NCBI GenBank assembly: GCA_949775045.1
Contig: OX459110.1
Location: 7,386,229 to 7,450,228, forward strand
Direction: 5' to 3'
Length of the DNA: 64,000 bases
Source: Metridium senile
Taxonomy: Eukaryota; Cnidaria; Anthozoa; Actiniaria; Metridiidae
Shown: positions 10,502 to 29,997 of the stretch, piece by piece
How positions within the stretch are numbered: the stretch's first letter is position 1
Layout: each line of letters opens with the position of its first letter
Translations under genes and position numbers: made by a program
The notes under the pieces: model-generated
Told to the model about the DNA's origin: nothing
Seen by the model: only the letters and a program-made list of their open reading frames with translations
The model's database searches: none

Positions 10502-11560
10502 TCAGATTTTCTTAAAGCAAATTTATATACCTTCGGGCTTACTCTGTTGCTTTCATGATCAAGCCAATTATGGCAGAATGTTTAAGCCGATGATTAATTC
10601 AATATTGCATGGCGAGACCGCAATTCTAGCATAATATTGAAATCGAGACTTAAATATCTCCCATAATGGGCTAGGATGAATCCTATAGGTGTTTTACTGA
10701 TTAAATCGAACAAATAATTATTTCAAAATAACTGGAGTAAACAATTTAAATGTTGCCGTCTAATAGGTTTGCTGCCCAATATCGCAAAATAATGGATCGC
10801 TATTGGTGAGGTATAATAACAAATAATAAAAAGCTCAAACTGCCCTGTCTGAAAAAAAAAACCTGACAGTTCAAACTGCCAAAATCATGTCTCAAATATA
10901 AAACAAATTGCTTTAGTAGCTATCTATCTTTCTTATTCTGAAGTTTATGTTCCAAGTACAACTTGTTAAAAATGTATCTGAGACAGTTTTCGAACTCTTC
11001 ATCAGGGAATGAAATGTCAACATTTGGCAACACAAGGATCCTGGTACATAGAAACAAATGTTGTGCAGGTGTGTGCAGCCCAGTTTACCCTCGGTAAGGT
11101 AACCTCGTCCCCAGGATTTCCCTTCTCGTCAAAATTGCTGCAGGCACTCCAAGGGAAGACCCTGATGATGGCTTGATTGTCACGTGATCAAATTTCAAGA
11201 TTTCTGGAGATTTTGGTCACGTTATAATAAAAATAAAATCGCAAGCCGCAAAACAAAGGACAACAAACAGGCAAAAGTGACCGAAGCATGCAGTAGCTTT
11301 TTATATAAAAACCTGTTACAATTATAATTTTTGGAACAGAAAAAAATCATTGACAGTTTTCTTACCATTAAATAATTTGTTGCTATCACGGCACGAAATT
11401 TCAGATTTATGAATCTTTACATTAAGTGTAAAGGAGCATAAAGCTTGTCCAAGAGTTTTACGCTAACAATTTAATGCTATGTAATGGAGCGTAAAAATGG
11501 TGGGCATAAAGGTGACGTAAAGACGTCTTAAAGCCACGCAAAGATAATATTTACGCTCTT
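10502..11560. other. Non-coding stretch
   Basis: No gene is recognised. At 11097-11160 a block (AACCTCGTCCCCAGGATTTC...CTTCTCGTC...GGCACTCCAAG) resembles one arm of the hairpin at 60925-61057. Two short runs of TCAAACTGCC at about 10834-10880 are the only other internal repeats noticed. Confidence 0.4.
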
Positions 11561-12546
11561 GCATAATAGACTGCGAGCAGTCCCTACTTTTCCCTCCGAA
11601 TTCAGAAAATTTTAACTTTAATAAAACGAGCGAGCGGGGATTGGGGGCGAGTTGGGGAGGGGAGGAGGGGAGAGGAAAAGTAGGGACTGCAGACAACACT
11701 GTAAAGGTTGAATTACCGCCCATTTTTCGCAGCTTGTCAAAACTATCATCGGCTCGTCATTATCGACTGCATGAAATCAGATCCAATTAAAACTATCCAA
11801 TTAGAAATCAGTAAAAAAGTATAATTAAAGCATGTTTTCTGGGTCACTGGCAAGGTCAACTCTCTACATAAACTTCTAGTATAAAACTTCGCGAATAAGA
11901 ATGATGCTTGGAGACGCCTAAGACAAAAATTCCCTAACAAGAGAGGTCGGAAGGCCAGTCTTTCAACTGTAAACGATTTCTGTAGGGTTTGCAGTTATTC
12001 ATTTAAGAACTTCTACGGTGATTTTGCCAAGAGTACAACGATTTCAATAGAGAATATATTTAACGTTCCAGGAAGATCTGGTGTAGGCAATCTCCCTCTT
12101 ATATTCCTGTTTATTTGGCTATTCTATCGAACAGAAGACTCCTGGCTTTTCAGGAGACTTTCAACCGTAGTTCTCTGCTCCGTCTCTAAATATATCTCAC
12201 GTTTAGAAAATTCACTAAACTATTAAACTTCAATGGACCTTCGGCTATGTTTTCATACTGTGACCAGTCCCGATAAGCCAACCGAAGTGTTTGTCCCTTG
12301 ATAGTTCTGATTGACAGGACGATGAGTGATCGTTGATTCTGACCAATGGGAATTTTCCGTTGTGTAGCCAACGGTGAATTCAACCTTTACAGTGTTGTCT
12401 GCAGTCCCTACTTTTCCTCTCCCATCGCTCCTCCCCCTTTTCGCCCCCAATCCCCGCTCGTCCGTGTTTTATTTAAATGCTCATTTTTCTCTCGTTTTCC
12501 TCGGAATCTGGAGGGAAAAGAAGGGACTGTTCGCAGTCTATTGCAT
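11561..12546. mobile_element. Inverted-repeat transposable element (~1 kb)
   Basis: The left arm starts TTGCATAATAGACTGCGAGC at about 11561 and the right arm ends in its complement near 12546. Each arm is itself a loose palindrome: CAGTCCCTACTTTTCC at one end and GGAAAAGTAGGGACTG at the other (11578-11690; 12400-12530). Inner blocks AACACTGTAAAGGTTGAATT (11697) and AATTCAACCTTTACAGTGTT (12377) are also inverted. No transposase is recognised inside, so it is probably non-autonomous. Confidence 0.7.
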
Positions 12547-12734
12547 AAAGACAACGTAAAGTTAATGTTTACTTAAACATAATGCTACTCTTTACACCGG
12601 CCGCTTTAAAGCTAGAATAAATGTAAGCTTTACGTCTTCTATTCGATATTGTAAGGCCACGTAATCGAAAACATTTGTAAAGAGATGTAGAAATATGCTG
12701 AATTGATGTTTAAGACATCTATTCAGCTATATGG

Positions 12735-13260
12735 TATATTTTGGTGTATTTTGTATTTCTCAGTCCCTGGGAGCTGTGTCGAGCACACGCAACATACCCA
12801 TTCAATCACAGCACGTTGGGTACAGTTCAGTACATCGTTGGGATAGCTGTGATGTGAATGTCTGCAGCAATACTCGGCACAGCATCATATGTTTGTTTAC
12901 AGAAGAATTTCAATGATAATGTATTGTTGAAGATGATAACTATAGCTGTTTTATTGATTGTTAGAACAGCTTCGTATCTTCTCATTTTCGTAAACGTCCA
13001 GTGCATGGCAACTGCATGGCAACTGCATCAAATCACGTAAATCACCAAGGCAACAAGAAACTAACCGTAGCGTTTGCTATTTTTAAAATCATCAGTGTCA
13101 TCACGTGGCTGCCTTATCCAATGATTGTGTTTTATTTGAAGGATATTATCCGTTTGTCTTCAGCGAATACATTTTACTCGTTACATAGTGTTAGTAAGGT
13201 TTTCCACTTCAGCAACTCTCTTGCAACCTTCTCTCTTGTAAATAAGAGGACATACCACGC
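12735..13260 (+). pseudogene. Dead copy of the 18.5-kb class A receptor
   Basis: The stretch matches the intact receptor from the end of TM2/TM3 (QSLGAVSS, ...ARATHIP-like) through TM5 (LIVRTASYLLIFVNVQCMAT) and ICL3 (SNHVNHQGNKKLTV) to TM7 (SVSKVFHFSNSLATF). It carries a deletion of about 30 nt in TM3, a TGG-to-TGA-type break in TM4 (GTGATGTGAATG), and an 11-nt duplication of the CATGGCAACTG block at about 13002-13024. The TM1-TM2 part is absent and the end diverges after NSLAT. It cannot make a receptor. Confidence 0.85.
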
Positions 13261-13356
13261 GAAACTATCGTAAATTTGTTAATACACTAGCTAACTAACA
13301 ATAAAGATGACGATTCACGTTATTATAAGTATAATATACAAATTAGGTAATACCTA

Positions 13357-15110
13357 ATAGCGGAGCTCCCAGTTTAAATTGTTCTTTCAACATCAATATG
13401 TGCATGTAAATAGTTTTTGTGCATTGGCCATGCCCAATCTAAACTGTAATTTTTTTAGTTATGTAACCGCAAAAGACAACTACCAAATCATAGACATAGG
13501 TGGAACGGACTTTTAATTTTATTTACTTTATGAGCAAATAATAATCTGCGATATATATATTTTCGATAAAAATTCAAAAATCTTATTTATCACGCATACA
13601 ACGTACTATATTTTTCAATAATTTCATGCTCAAATTATGAAAAAGGTATTTTATGTGCATGATGAATTATTGACTAAAAATCCAAACCAAACAATTTTTG
13701 TTTATAAAATATGAGCCTAGAAAAAAACTTCGATATCACTATAACTTTTCTAGAGAAACAAAATTAGATTTACTATTTAAAAAAGTAGTTATGGCAAATT
13801 TTCAAAATCCAAACAAAACACAAACGACCTGAAAGTGCTTTTGAAGTGGAATTAAAGACCTCAAGTATCAACCAACACAGGATCGATTTGAAAAGAAAAT
13901 GATCTTAAAACAAGGTATTTTATTATGAAAAAGTTTGTGTAAAACATTATTTTGTTCTGTAAAAAAAACAGGCTCGTTTAGTAACCATAAAATAGTCAAT
14001 ATTGCTAAATAAACAAAAATATTCAACCAATTTTGAATTATGTTTGTATTTTAATTAATCTTTAATGTTTACCGTTTATGAGTTTGTAAAAAGTACGTAA
14101 TGAATAAATCTCTTTTTGAATCGACCAAAGACAACGAAATAAAAGTAAATCTAAAGCTAGGAGATAAAACTTTTTTTTATATATATAATAAAAAAGAGAA
14201 AGGATTTTTCCTTTTTTGAAGCTTAATTATTTCAAGTTTTTAGGTGTTTTTTCACGCTCGTTATCAAACAATTTTTCTCTCAAAAAACTGACTTGAAAAA
14301 ATAATTCGTTGAACTTACTTTATCGGTGATTATTTTCCTGAGGTTTTCTTCTTCTCAATGACATCGATAATATTTTGACGAATACATGTATGTACTTGAA
14401 TCAGTTTTGATGAATTAAACATGGGTCATAGTTAAACTGCCAAGCTTGAAAATCCATAAATAATCTGTGCTGAAGGAAGCATTTTGAAGATAGTTTTCTT
14501 AACGAATAAAGTCGCTTCTTTTTCAAATCTTTTACGTTGCTGTAGTCTTTATTCTTCTACGAAGTTGTATCCACAGACACGTGTTCTTGGCCTTTCATTA
14601 TTTTCCTTTTCTTTAGTTAAATTTCCTCATTTTTGTCTCCTTCAAGTTTATTTTCTTCTTTGGTACTATAAGTCGTTATTCATCCAAGAAGCTACAGACA
14701 CTTTTTCTTGGCCTTTCAGTCGTTTTCTTTTCTACTGTTAAATTTCTTCATTTTTGTATCCGGCCCAAGTTTATTTTCTTCTTCGGCCAAAACTATCTTT
14801 GTTTTCTTCGATGTTCATCTTTCTCAGTTGATATTTTATATTGTATTTTGTTGTTGTTTGTTTGACTTTTTTTGTCGATAAAAGAACAACCTGCTTTCGA
14901 TCGGGCTCTGCTATTTGCATCACTTTCCCGCCGAAATGTAACAGCCAATCAGTATCGCGATGGGCACGGACGTACGCCGTTGTACGGACGTGCGCGCCCG
15001 CGATCCTATGTGGTGTCCATGAAAAATCAACTCGATGGGTTACCATTTTTTCTTAACTATGGTGCTCCGCTTGTGCGGGCCTTCGGCCCGCGCGGAGCTC
15101 CGCTATAAAA
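13357..15110. mobile_element. Possible 1.75-kb element with GGAGCTCC ends
   Basis: Short inverted ends: TAGCGGAGCTCC at 13358-13369 and GGAGCTCCGCTAT at 15094-15106. Inside, very AT-rich DNA is followed by two diverged ~130-bp direct repeats (TTCTTGGCCTTTCA...TTTATTTTCTTCTT) at about 14580-14660 and 14700-14785. Close to the right end lies a GC-rich hairpin CGGGCCTTCGGCCCG. No protein is recognised. Whether this is one mobile element is uncertain. Confidence 0.35.
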
Positions 15111-15410
15111 CATGAATTTTTGTGATTTGTCAGAACAGTCAAGATAACCAGTAGGTTTCAGGGCTGACAGATCCAAAGCATAATTTGTACTGCTTTTATC
15201 AGATGGTTGGCATTACACGTTTACCTTTCGCATCTCCATAACTACCGCGTCGTCCATGGCTCGAGTCCCGACTAGAATGGGAATGATGGTTGTAAATATA
15301 CATTTCATTTAGAAATAGTTCACTTTTTATCTTCAACACATAGTAGTATCACACACATTTGTTAGAATTTGACAAATTAAAGAAGTATAACTAATTCTTA
15401 GATATACACC

Positions 15411-15592
15411 TACTTACAAGAACGTTGTCATACAAAAAAGAACATTTGTATTTAGTGTGTTATGAATAAATTAAAAGTACAAAAGAAAGAGTTCAGCTTC
15501 AGTGATCATCTTTTGTACTTTTAATTTATTCCTAACACACTAAATACAAATTTTCTTTTTGGTATGACAACGTTCTTGCAAGTCGGTGTATA
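15411..15592. mobile_element. Hairpin MITE (~180 bp)
   Basis: Arms of about 70 bp: the left (15411-15475, CAAGAACGTTGTCATACAAA through AAATTAAAAGTACAAAAG) is inverted at 15509-15585 with few mismatches. The loop is about 35 bp. No coding capacity. Confidence 0.75.
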
Positions 15593-16014
15593 TATATAGT
15601 CTGTTTAGCACCTCTTCTTATTATTATAGATTACAAGTGATTATATATATCACTGGACAAAACATTTGATTTACTCATGTACGTCCGTGGTAAAAAAATA
15701 CCCGGCACACTGCATGAAAACATTTCGAAAAACGTTTCTAGCGTGAGTGCAAATTTGCATTGTATAAACAGCTGAAAACGACCACAATGTCGACCATCAT
15801 ACGCAATTGAATGCACTTGTTTAGTAAAACATAATCGAAATAAAAAGAGCTGGAGTCAAAAAGGTGTTTGCCAGGAAACGATGGAAAAAACTGAGCTAGC
15901 GAACAACAACAAATTTAGTTAATGATAGCTATACATACATTGACAGAAATTGAGTTGTCCTCACAAATATAGAGTGACATTAAAGAGGGCTGGCACTTAA
16001 AATGCCAGAAACTA

Positions 16015-16156
16015 AAGGGGTTGTTTATATGAAAGCGAGTTGTCCCTGCTAGCCGGGATAACTCTTTTGTCTTGTATTTCCCCTGGGGACTCAAAACAAT
16101 AGAGTTGTCTCGGCTAGCAGGGACAACTCGCCTTCATATAAACGTTAACAGCCCCT
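16015..16156. mobile_element. Hairpin MITE, family H1, copy 1
   Basis: The left arm contains GTTTATATGAAAGCGAGTTG followed by TCCCTGCTAGCCGGGATAAC; the right arm is the complement and ends near AACGTTAACAGCCCCTA. The second copy at 31268-31408 has the same arms and loop with a few substitutions. This is a non-coding, dispersed foldback element. Confidence 0.8.
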
Positions 16157-16754
16157 AAAGATAACATAAGTTTCCATGTGTCTCTCAACCGGCGATAATT
16201 AATCGTTGAGAAAAGCCGATTTATTTAATCAATTAAATTTCGAATACCTTACATTCGTCAGTCAGAATCTAATGATCCGAGGTATGCCTAAAACATAATT
16301 CAAGATTCCCTAACATAATTGATTTACTGTGTACATTCTAAACAACTACAGCTTTTTAAAGCTGCCACAAAAACATCTGAGAAACTGACTGGAAGCTCGG
16401 CAATAAAAGCTAGGTGAATGGGGGGGACTTAGAGATAACATTACCAGGTATGTTCGTTGTAGTTTTATCAGAGATTTCTTATCTTTCAGGGTATGTTATA
16501 TTTAATATTCTAAATTTAGGGTATATCATCAAGAATTGAAGAGCGCGTCGTTTTCGGTGCTTATTTCCATTTGAAGTGCAAACTCTTGGGGGTTTAAAGT
16601 CGTCCGTGTCACATCCTTTCTTAAATAACCTTTTATATCGTTTAGGGATATTTTTATGAATTCCCGACCAGCATACCCAGTATTTTACTCCCCGAGTCTA
16701 CCGGGACTAAAAGCGGCTACCACTACAACTAGTCAATAGACTGGCTATAGTTTC

Positions 16755-16888
16755 TGAACGTCTAAGGCCTAGGTTATACGTCGAATCTCACTTGTGCCGA
16801 ATACAATTCAAACAATAAATAACTAGGCGGTCTTCTTTGTTGTAATTGCATTCGGCACAAGTGAGATTCGACGTATAACCTAGGCCTA
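16755..16888. mobile_element. Near-perfect hairpin MITE (~130 bp)
   Basis: The left arm, AGGCCTAGGTTATACGTCGA then ATCTCACTTGTGCCGAAT, is repeated inverted and perfectly at about 16848-16888. The loop is about 45 bp. The high arm identity suggests recent mobility or gene conversion. Confidence 0.8.
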
Positions 16889-17529
16889 AATCTAATCAAT
16901 AACTCCGATATGCAGCTAAACAACTTTCTGCTTTCTCTTCGTAAATTTGTTATCTTTTGATGTTAGCATTGACCACTCATTTTCAATTCGGGTGCAACCA
17001 GCCGGTAATATTGCACAAATATTCACAATCAGCATCTACACAGGCTAGGCTACGCGTATATAATATCCACAATATCTACAATATCCCCGAAGAAATTAAG
17101 CAAGCAGAAACGATTATTTTTCGCTATAGCAGTCATTTATTCGTTATTACAAACAATTCAACAATGTAAACGCATAGAGTTCAGATATGCGTATCTAAGA
17201 ACGTTATATTATTATTATTATTACGCCTCGATTTGTTGTCAAAATATTAGTAATGCACGAAAAAATATTATCGCTTAACATTAAGAAACTCATGATCAAG
17301 TGTATTTACTCTGGATTGAGGCAATCCCTGTGCAAATGCGCATTTTGTCAAATAGTACAGCGGTGCTAGATAATATTAAGCTGGTCTATATTACTATTAG
17401 TCAGGTGTTTTTATGATTGCAAGCTCATCGTTCGTCTTGCTTTTATGCAAACGCACTGCTATGCCTTTCAAAATGGCGCAGAGAACTTTATAAGGGACAC
17501 TCATGCATACAGGATATTAATACAGGCAG

Positions 17530-17835
17530 CCCAGGCTCTTGACTCTTAACTTATAAAAACAAGCAACTTTTTCAGCTTATAAAAAAATAATTAATTAGCA
17601 ACTTTTCACCTGAGAAATAAATAACTAAAAACTATACATGCGTTGATATGTTGATATCGAAGCGATTTGTGCCGTAATTTACCTTGAAAAGTGAAGATAC
17701 GGCACAAATCGCTTCGATATCAACATATCAATGTATGTGAGGTTTTCAGTTTTTTATTAGGTGAAAAGTCGGTATATTAGATTTTTTATAAGTTGAAAAG
17801 GTCGCGAAGTTTTAACTTATAAAAGTCAAGAGCCT
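17530..17835. mobile_element. Nested inverted-repeat element (~300 bp)
   Basis: Outer arms: GGCTCTTGACTCTTAACTTA (17533) against AACTTATAAAAGTCAAGAGCC (17813). Inner arms: TTGATATGTTGATATCGAAG through GATTTGTGCCGTA, inverted at 17698-17735. The AACTTATAAAA and TTTCACCTGA-type blocks between are also mirrored. No gene. Confidence 0.7.
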
Positions 17836-18449
17836 TCAGTGAAGTCATCAAAGCTCAAATGCACGTGATTATATTAACTGAAAGTATATAGACATCATCG
17901 TATTAGATAATTTTAGAATAATCTGTGTAGTCATGTGTAGTATCATCTACAATGAAGCTAACGAGAAGAAAAATGTGGCGTTTCGATGTTTTTATCTTCA
18001 AGCGTAAATGAAAATGCAAATATTGGACAATATTTAGTATATTCATGTATCAAAACTTCTCAACTTTCTTCTAGTTATTTTTTCAAACGATTAACTGTCT
18101 TGGAGAGAATCTTTATTTCGGTTAGCGATTTGTAAACTTGGTGTACTATACTGGGAATAATCTGCTTCGTATGCAATGCATGCCAGATTTTGTCGGCATA
18201 CAGTACTTTGCTTACAAGTAATTCGCTCACAAGTAATTCGCTTTCAAGTATACAAACCCTTTTGCACAACACGTTTTGAGACAACGCTAATTTAATCCGA
18301 TAGTAATATAATGAAATTTGTAACACCGTAAAATGTTTTTTTAAGGTGTTACAAATTCGATTCTATTACCTATCGTTTAGATCAAACACCAACGCAGCCT
18401 ATACTAGTTTACTCGCTAGTTTCCATTGCTAATTTAATCCAATACGTTT

Positions 18450-18479
18450 ACATTTTTTCCCTCCTAGTTCCATGTTGTA
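18450..18479 (+). promoter_or_regulatory. Probable splice acceptor before the receptor exon
   Basis: A pyrimidine tract TTTTTTCCCTCCTAG ends at about 18466, 14 nt before the receptor ATG. A nearer ATG (ATGTTGTAA) is stopped after two codons. The coding exon is thus probably preceded by a 5'-UTR intron. Inferred. Confidence 0.4.
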
Positions 18480-19367
18480 ATGTGGTCCATCTCGTGGCTG
18501 TTTGTATTGGAAGCAGTTGTCATAGTAACTGGAAATATCATCACTATAGTGGTATTTACAACAACGCCACGCCTGCGCAGTCGACAGTACGTACTGATCG
18601 TTAGTTTGGCTGTAGCTGACCTCCTTGTAGGCCTGGTCTCATTACCATTGAATATCGTCTTTGATGAATATTCTGATGTCAGATCGATAGCCGGAGTATA
18701 TGGCACAGTGTATTTTGTACAGGATTACTCCCTTGGAGCGGCGTCGTTATTGGGATTATCAGCGTTAGCGCTTGAACGAGCACATGCAACATACTTTCCA
18801 TTCAAACACAACACATTGAGCACAGTCGCTTACATTGTTGGGATAGCTGTGGTGTGGTTGTTGGCAGTAATCCTGGGTGCAGCATCATATGTATGTTATC
18901 AGCCAAATGATCTCGATCTAGATGATTTTACACTGTTAAAGATAATAACTGTGTCTGCTTCGTTGATTGTCATAACAGCATCGTACCTTCTTATCTTCGT
19001 AAATGTTCGTTGCATGGCAACAGCATCAAACCACGTAAATAACCAAGGCAACAAGAAACTAACTGTAACGCTTTCCATCGTTACAATTATCAGTCTCGTC
19101 ACGTGGATGCCTCATCCAATCATTGTGTCCAATGGAAAGACAATCATCCGTTTGTCTTCATTAAATACATTTTTCTTTGTTCGCAGTATTAGTAAGGTTT
19201 TCCACTACAGCAACTCTCTTGCAAACTTTGTCATCTACGCATTTCGCATGCGTGAATTCAAAAAAGAAATATTACGACGCATAAGGTGTGGTGTTCGTTA
19301 CCAGGTAACGCCTAGCAACGGAATAGAACTTGGGAACATGTCAACTAAGCATGAACGTAGAGGATAA
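18480..19367 (+). CDS. Class A (rhodopsin-like) G-protein-coupled receptor
   Basis: 295 residues with seven hydrophobic segments. TM1 holds G18-N19; TM2 holds LAVAD with D47 (position 2.50); TM3 ends with E99-R100 followed by AHA in place of DRY; TM4 holds W126; TM6 holds TWMP in place of CWxP; TM7 holds NSLANFVIYAF in place of NPxxY. The extracellular tail is only a few residues. TM3 lacks the usual cysteine 3.25, although C139 is present near ECL2, so the standard disulfide cannot form. The start is the first in-frame ATG after a likely acceptor. The sequence style is that of the large lineage-specific cnidarian class A expansions; the ligand is unknown. A broken paralogue lies 5.7 kb upstream. 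Confidence 0.85.
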   Translation: MWSISWLFVLEAVVIVTGNIITIVVFTTTPRLRSRQYVLIVSLAVADLLVGLVSLPLNIVFDEYSDVRSIAGVYGTVYFVQDYSLGAASLLGLSALALERAHATYFPFKHNTLSTVAYIVGIAVVWLLAVILGAASYVCYQPNDLDLDDFTLLKIITVSASLIVITASYLLIFVNVRCMATASNHVNNQGNKKLTVTLSIVTIISLVTWMPHPIIVSNGKTIIRLSSLNTFFFVRSISKVFHYSNSLANFVIYAFRMREFKKEILRRIRCGVRYQVTPSNGIELGNMSTKHERRG

Positions 19368-19689
19368 CATATTAAAATAACATGACAATGGCGGCTAAAG
19401 TTCGCTTAAAATATCTCCATCGTTGGCCGAAATTGATAAAGTAAATACCTATTTCAATATATATGTTCTTCCATAAATGTCAAAGAAGAAAGTGGAGAAA
19501 GTGGTATACAGGGAGTTAATGTTTGTATCTCGAACAAAATTATCTAAGGCCTACGTTCAGTCACTCTGGCGTTCTTAAAAAAACTTCAATTCTATGCAGT
19601 TCGTTAGATATAACTTGAATGGTTCACTGGTTACGTATCAAAGGCTGCTCAATACAAAGATGCATTATCAGAAACACAACCAATCTTAC

Positions 19690-19800
19690 ACAGATGTACT
19701 ATCAAGGGACTATCCTATAGGCCCTGTGCTATTTATAATTTACCTCAATGACGTGCATATACTTTTGCAGCTTTTCAATGATAATCACCGAATAAACTTA
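19690..19800 (+). pseudogene. Tiny reverse-transcriptase relic
   Basis: The frame around 19720-19760 reads YPIGPVLFIIYLNDV, which matches the conserved LINE RT block 'QGSVLGPLLFIIYINDL'. Nothing else of the RT is recognisable around it. Best read as a short LINE remnant. Confidence 0.5.
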
Positions 19801-21173
19801 ACCTTCAAGAAAAACTGCAAAATAGGACTCAAAACTATATCCTATACAGAATAACATAGCATTCGCAAAATAAAACAAAAACACAAGCTTAAAAAGCTCA
19901 TTAATAATTCATGACCATTTTGTCCAATCCGATGCTCCTCTCTGGTCACGAGGGAAGCATTGTATACCACATAATCTACATTTGAAACGCGGAGGGATTA
20001 TGGTGTAGAATAGAAGAGCAATGGAATGCAAATGAACATGAAGCATTATCAAGAGAGGTAATAAGAGAGCGAAACTCCTATATTAGCCCTGCCATGTAAA
20101 TTCACATCCGATCTATTTTTAGTAACACCTTACCCTTCTCCTGATCATGAGCGTAAAAATTGGCTTCCCCCGCTAAACTCCCGTGCGCTGAATTTTGTAA
20201 CTTCCGATCATTTCTGTAAACTTCCGATCATAACGTACATTAGTAAAACGACGATCTTCTCCGAAAAATAAGTTAAAGAAACAAAAAACCTGGCAAGACT
20301 GAAGAACGGCGAAGGACCGCGGAATTGAGGGAAAGTTGCAATCGACACAGAGTTTTTCCATCAAAAAAGGATTTTAAAAATAGGTTTATGGATAAACTAT
20401 CAATGGATATTACTTTTGTGTAAGTAGAAAATTGTAGTAAATGTAACTATGCTGTCAATGTTGTGGATTCACAACGCTAAACCACATTCGATTTTTTTTT
20501 ACAACACAAACCAAAATATAAATGGACGAATTTGTCAATGGTTTCACTTCGAGCTACGGAAAATCACACAGTTTATGAAAATGATATCTTTTCAGCCTGA
20601 AAAAAACAACAAAAAAACAAAAAAAAACAATACGCTTATTTTCATACAGAAATACAGTGCACTGTTTGTCTTGTGAGATCGACTGCTAAGTGAAGTTAGA
20701 AAAGTAAAAGTAAAAGTACAAGAACGTCAAACACGGCCGATAAGCAGCTTGGTTCAGGTTTCACCCTTTCAAAACAATTGCATTTTAAATAAATTAAAAC
20801 TGATCATATAGAAGATTACACAATACCAGATATGTCTAACCTTTGTACAACATTCTAAGCTTTTCAAATCAGTCCTGAACGAATGGTATTGTTCGTGAAG
20901 AATATAATTTTGAGCACGTTTTTGTTGAAGACAGATCGTCCTTTTACTAATATTTTGATCGGTAATTCGAAGTTTACGGAAATGATCGGAAGTTACAAAA
21001 TTCAGCGCCCGGGAGTATATAGTGCGGAAGCCAATTTAGCTCGGAAGTGAATTTACAGGGCGTGCGGGCTAATATAGGAGTTTCGCTCTCTTATTTATCC
21101 TCTCTTGGCATTATATAATGGCACATGTGTCATTATATAATGCTTCACGTCCATAATTCAGATGTTTAAGTAT

Positions 21174-21280
21174 AGTTTAATAAACGAGCAGGAGTGTTTT
21201 ATCAGGTTTAAAATCCCGAGGGCGAAGCCCAAGGGATTTTAAACCTGATAAAACACGTTCTGCGAGTTTATTGAACGGCT
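21174..21280. repeat. Foldback repeat
   Basis: TTTAATAAACGAGCAGGAGT continues into TTTTATCAGGTTTAAAATCC; the complement follows a short GGGCGAAGCCC loop. Arms are about 45 bp. Confidence 0.7.
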
Positions 21281-21384
21281 TAAAAAACTCATTAGTAATT
21301 CATGACCATTTTGTCCAATATCGATGAAACAAAAGAAAACGGAAGGTTGTTTGCATTTGGGAATTGATCTACACTAATAATAGA

Positions 21385-21560
21385 GGAATGCTAACCAACT
21401 TGAATGCTAATGAGCTTGATGACATTTCGTTGCAAACTTTTCATCGATTGCCTCAGTGGCATAATGGCTTAAAGCTCGGATACATCCAAGCAGAAGATCT
21501 CGGTTCGAATCCTGGCATTGGCACTCATGATCAAAGTCTTTTTTTCGCCCAAAATCTAAA
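21385..21560 (+). mobile_element. tRNA-like SINE, copy 1
   Basis: Pol III-type internal promoter blocks: an A-box-like TGGCATAATGG at about 21458 and a perfect B box GGTTCGAATCC at 21502-21512. Flanking blocks GGAATGCTAA..GAATGCTAATGAGCTTGATG and TTTTTTTCGCC are shared with copies at 34240-34530 and 49295-49575. No tRNA cloverleaf with acceptor stem is evident, so this is a SINE rather than a tRNA gene. Confidence 0.6.
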
Positions 21561-22039
21561 AGTAAATTATTTCTAAGTCTGATGTTCACTCGTCAGTAGA
21601 GATGGGGAGATGGGGGGAAGGGTAATATCTGAATTATGGACATGAACCATTATATGTGCCATTATATAATCCTTCATGTTCATTTGCATTCAATTGTTCT
21701 TCTATTCTACACCATAATCCCTCCGCGTTTCAAACGTAGATTATGCGGTATACAATGCTTTCCTCGTGACCAGAGAAGAGCATAGGATTGGACAAAATGG
21801 TCATGAATTATTAATGAGTTTTTTAATTTAATATATATAATTCACAGTGTTTACCCTTGTTTTTTTTTTTTTTTACTTCATTTTGGAATCAATACAAAAG
21901 AAGAATATGGTTTTCAATTCCAACATTTTGATAATATATGACGGGTGTATATGCAAACGAACTCAAGGCCAAGGGCAATATGTTTTGGTATTTTTCGATA
22001 TTTATTTTCTAGTATATATTTCATTTCGTCCACATTCAG

Positions 22040-22772
22040 TCCGGCAAATTAAAAACGCGCCGCCGCCATTTTGTTTTCTTCTCTACTCACGATATATGCG
22101 CCGATAGGCTAGTAGTAGAGGAATCAATCAGAAAGCGCATTTGCCATATCCAGTTGTTGTGGATATAAAAAGCCCATTATTTTTTTGGGTAGCAAGAAGG
22201 TAGCTAAGGCCGGGCTACTTAGATCAAAATCATTGGCGTGAAGTCATACACTGAAGTTAAACCTTCAACTCCATACATTTCTTTACTTTAAGTTTCTTAA
22301 ACTATTTCATTAATTTTATGTTAAAAGTTTGTTTGAAGGCTATTTATAATGTTGATTATAGGTCAAATATGTAATTTATAGCAAGTTATCTTCGTTGAAG
22401 AACAAGTATATATCGGCTGCGATATTTCAGTTATAAATTACAAAGAAATCAGTAATGGAGATGAACGTTTGAAGGTATGACGTTCCAACGATTTAAAAAA
22501 TATAATACTTCCAGTTGGAATTTCATGAAAACAAACTATCTAGTTCCATATCACTCTTTGAGAGTTTTTTAGTGTAGTTGTAATGAAATTTCAGCTGAAT
22601 TAAATATTGCTAATTTTCCAAGTGGGCCTTTAATTGATTTAGCTATATTAGCTGCATATAATCACAATTAATAATCAATCAATGATTTATTGATCTTTAT
22701 TACTCTTAATTTTCATATGTTACTTCATATGGGTCTTGCAGACCACTTAACAAAATCAAGCGTAAATATTTC
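22040..22772 (-). repeat. Duplicated 3' flank of gene B
   Basis: Read on the minus strand this matches the flank after gene C (61391-62110) base for base over long stretches: the ATTTACGCTTGATTTTGTTA block, the AAGTGGTCTGCAAGACCATA block, and GGGTAGCAAGAAGGTAGCTA and AAATGGCGGCG at the far end. A third copy follows the dead exon at 43217-43740. It includes the 3' UTR and downstream DNA. Confidence 0.8.

Positions 22773-29997
<7,225 letters not shown>

Larger units (their letters stand above)
19891..21825. mobile_element. Nested long-inverted-repeat elements (~1.9 kb)
   Basis: The left arm begins TTAATAATTCATGACCATTT at about 19900 and includes GATTATGGTGTAGAATAGAA; the right arm (about 21655-21825) is its complement. 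A second set of arms (GAAACTCCTATATTAGCCC and ATTTTGTAACTTCCGATCAT, 20070-20210) is inverted at 20960-21105. Another copy of the terminal sequence (ATTCATGACCATTTTGTCCA) begins at about 21298, so the 21.28-21.83 kb part looks like a second element inserted in or joined to the first. No transposase is recognised. Confidence 0.65.

Noticed and set aside
15075..15108. Helitron 3' end (GC-rich hairpin near an element border)
   Set aside because: No CTRR end follows the hairpin and no 5' TC or Rep/helicase sequence is seen; short inverted ends fit a TIR-like element better.
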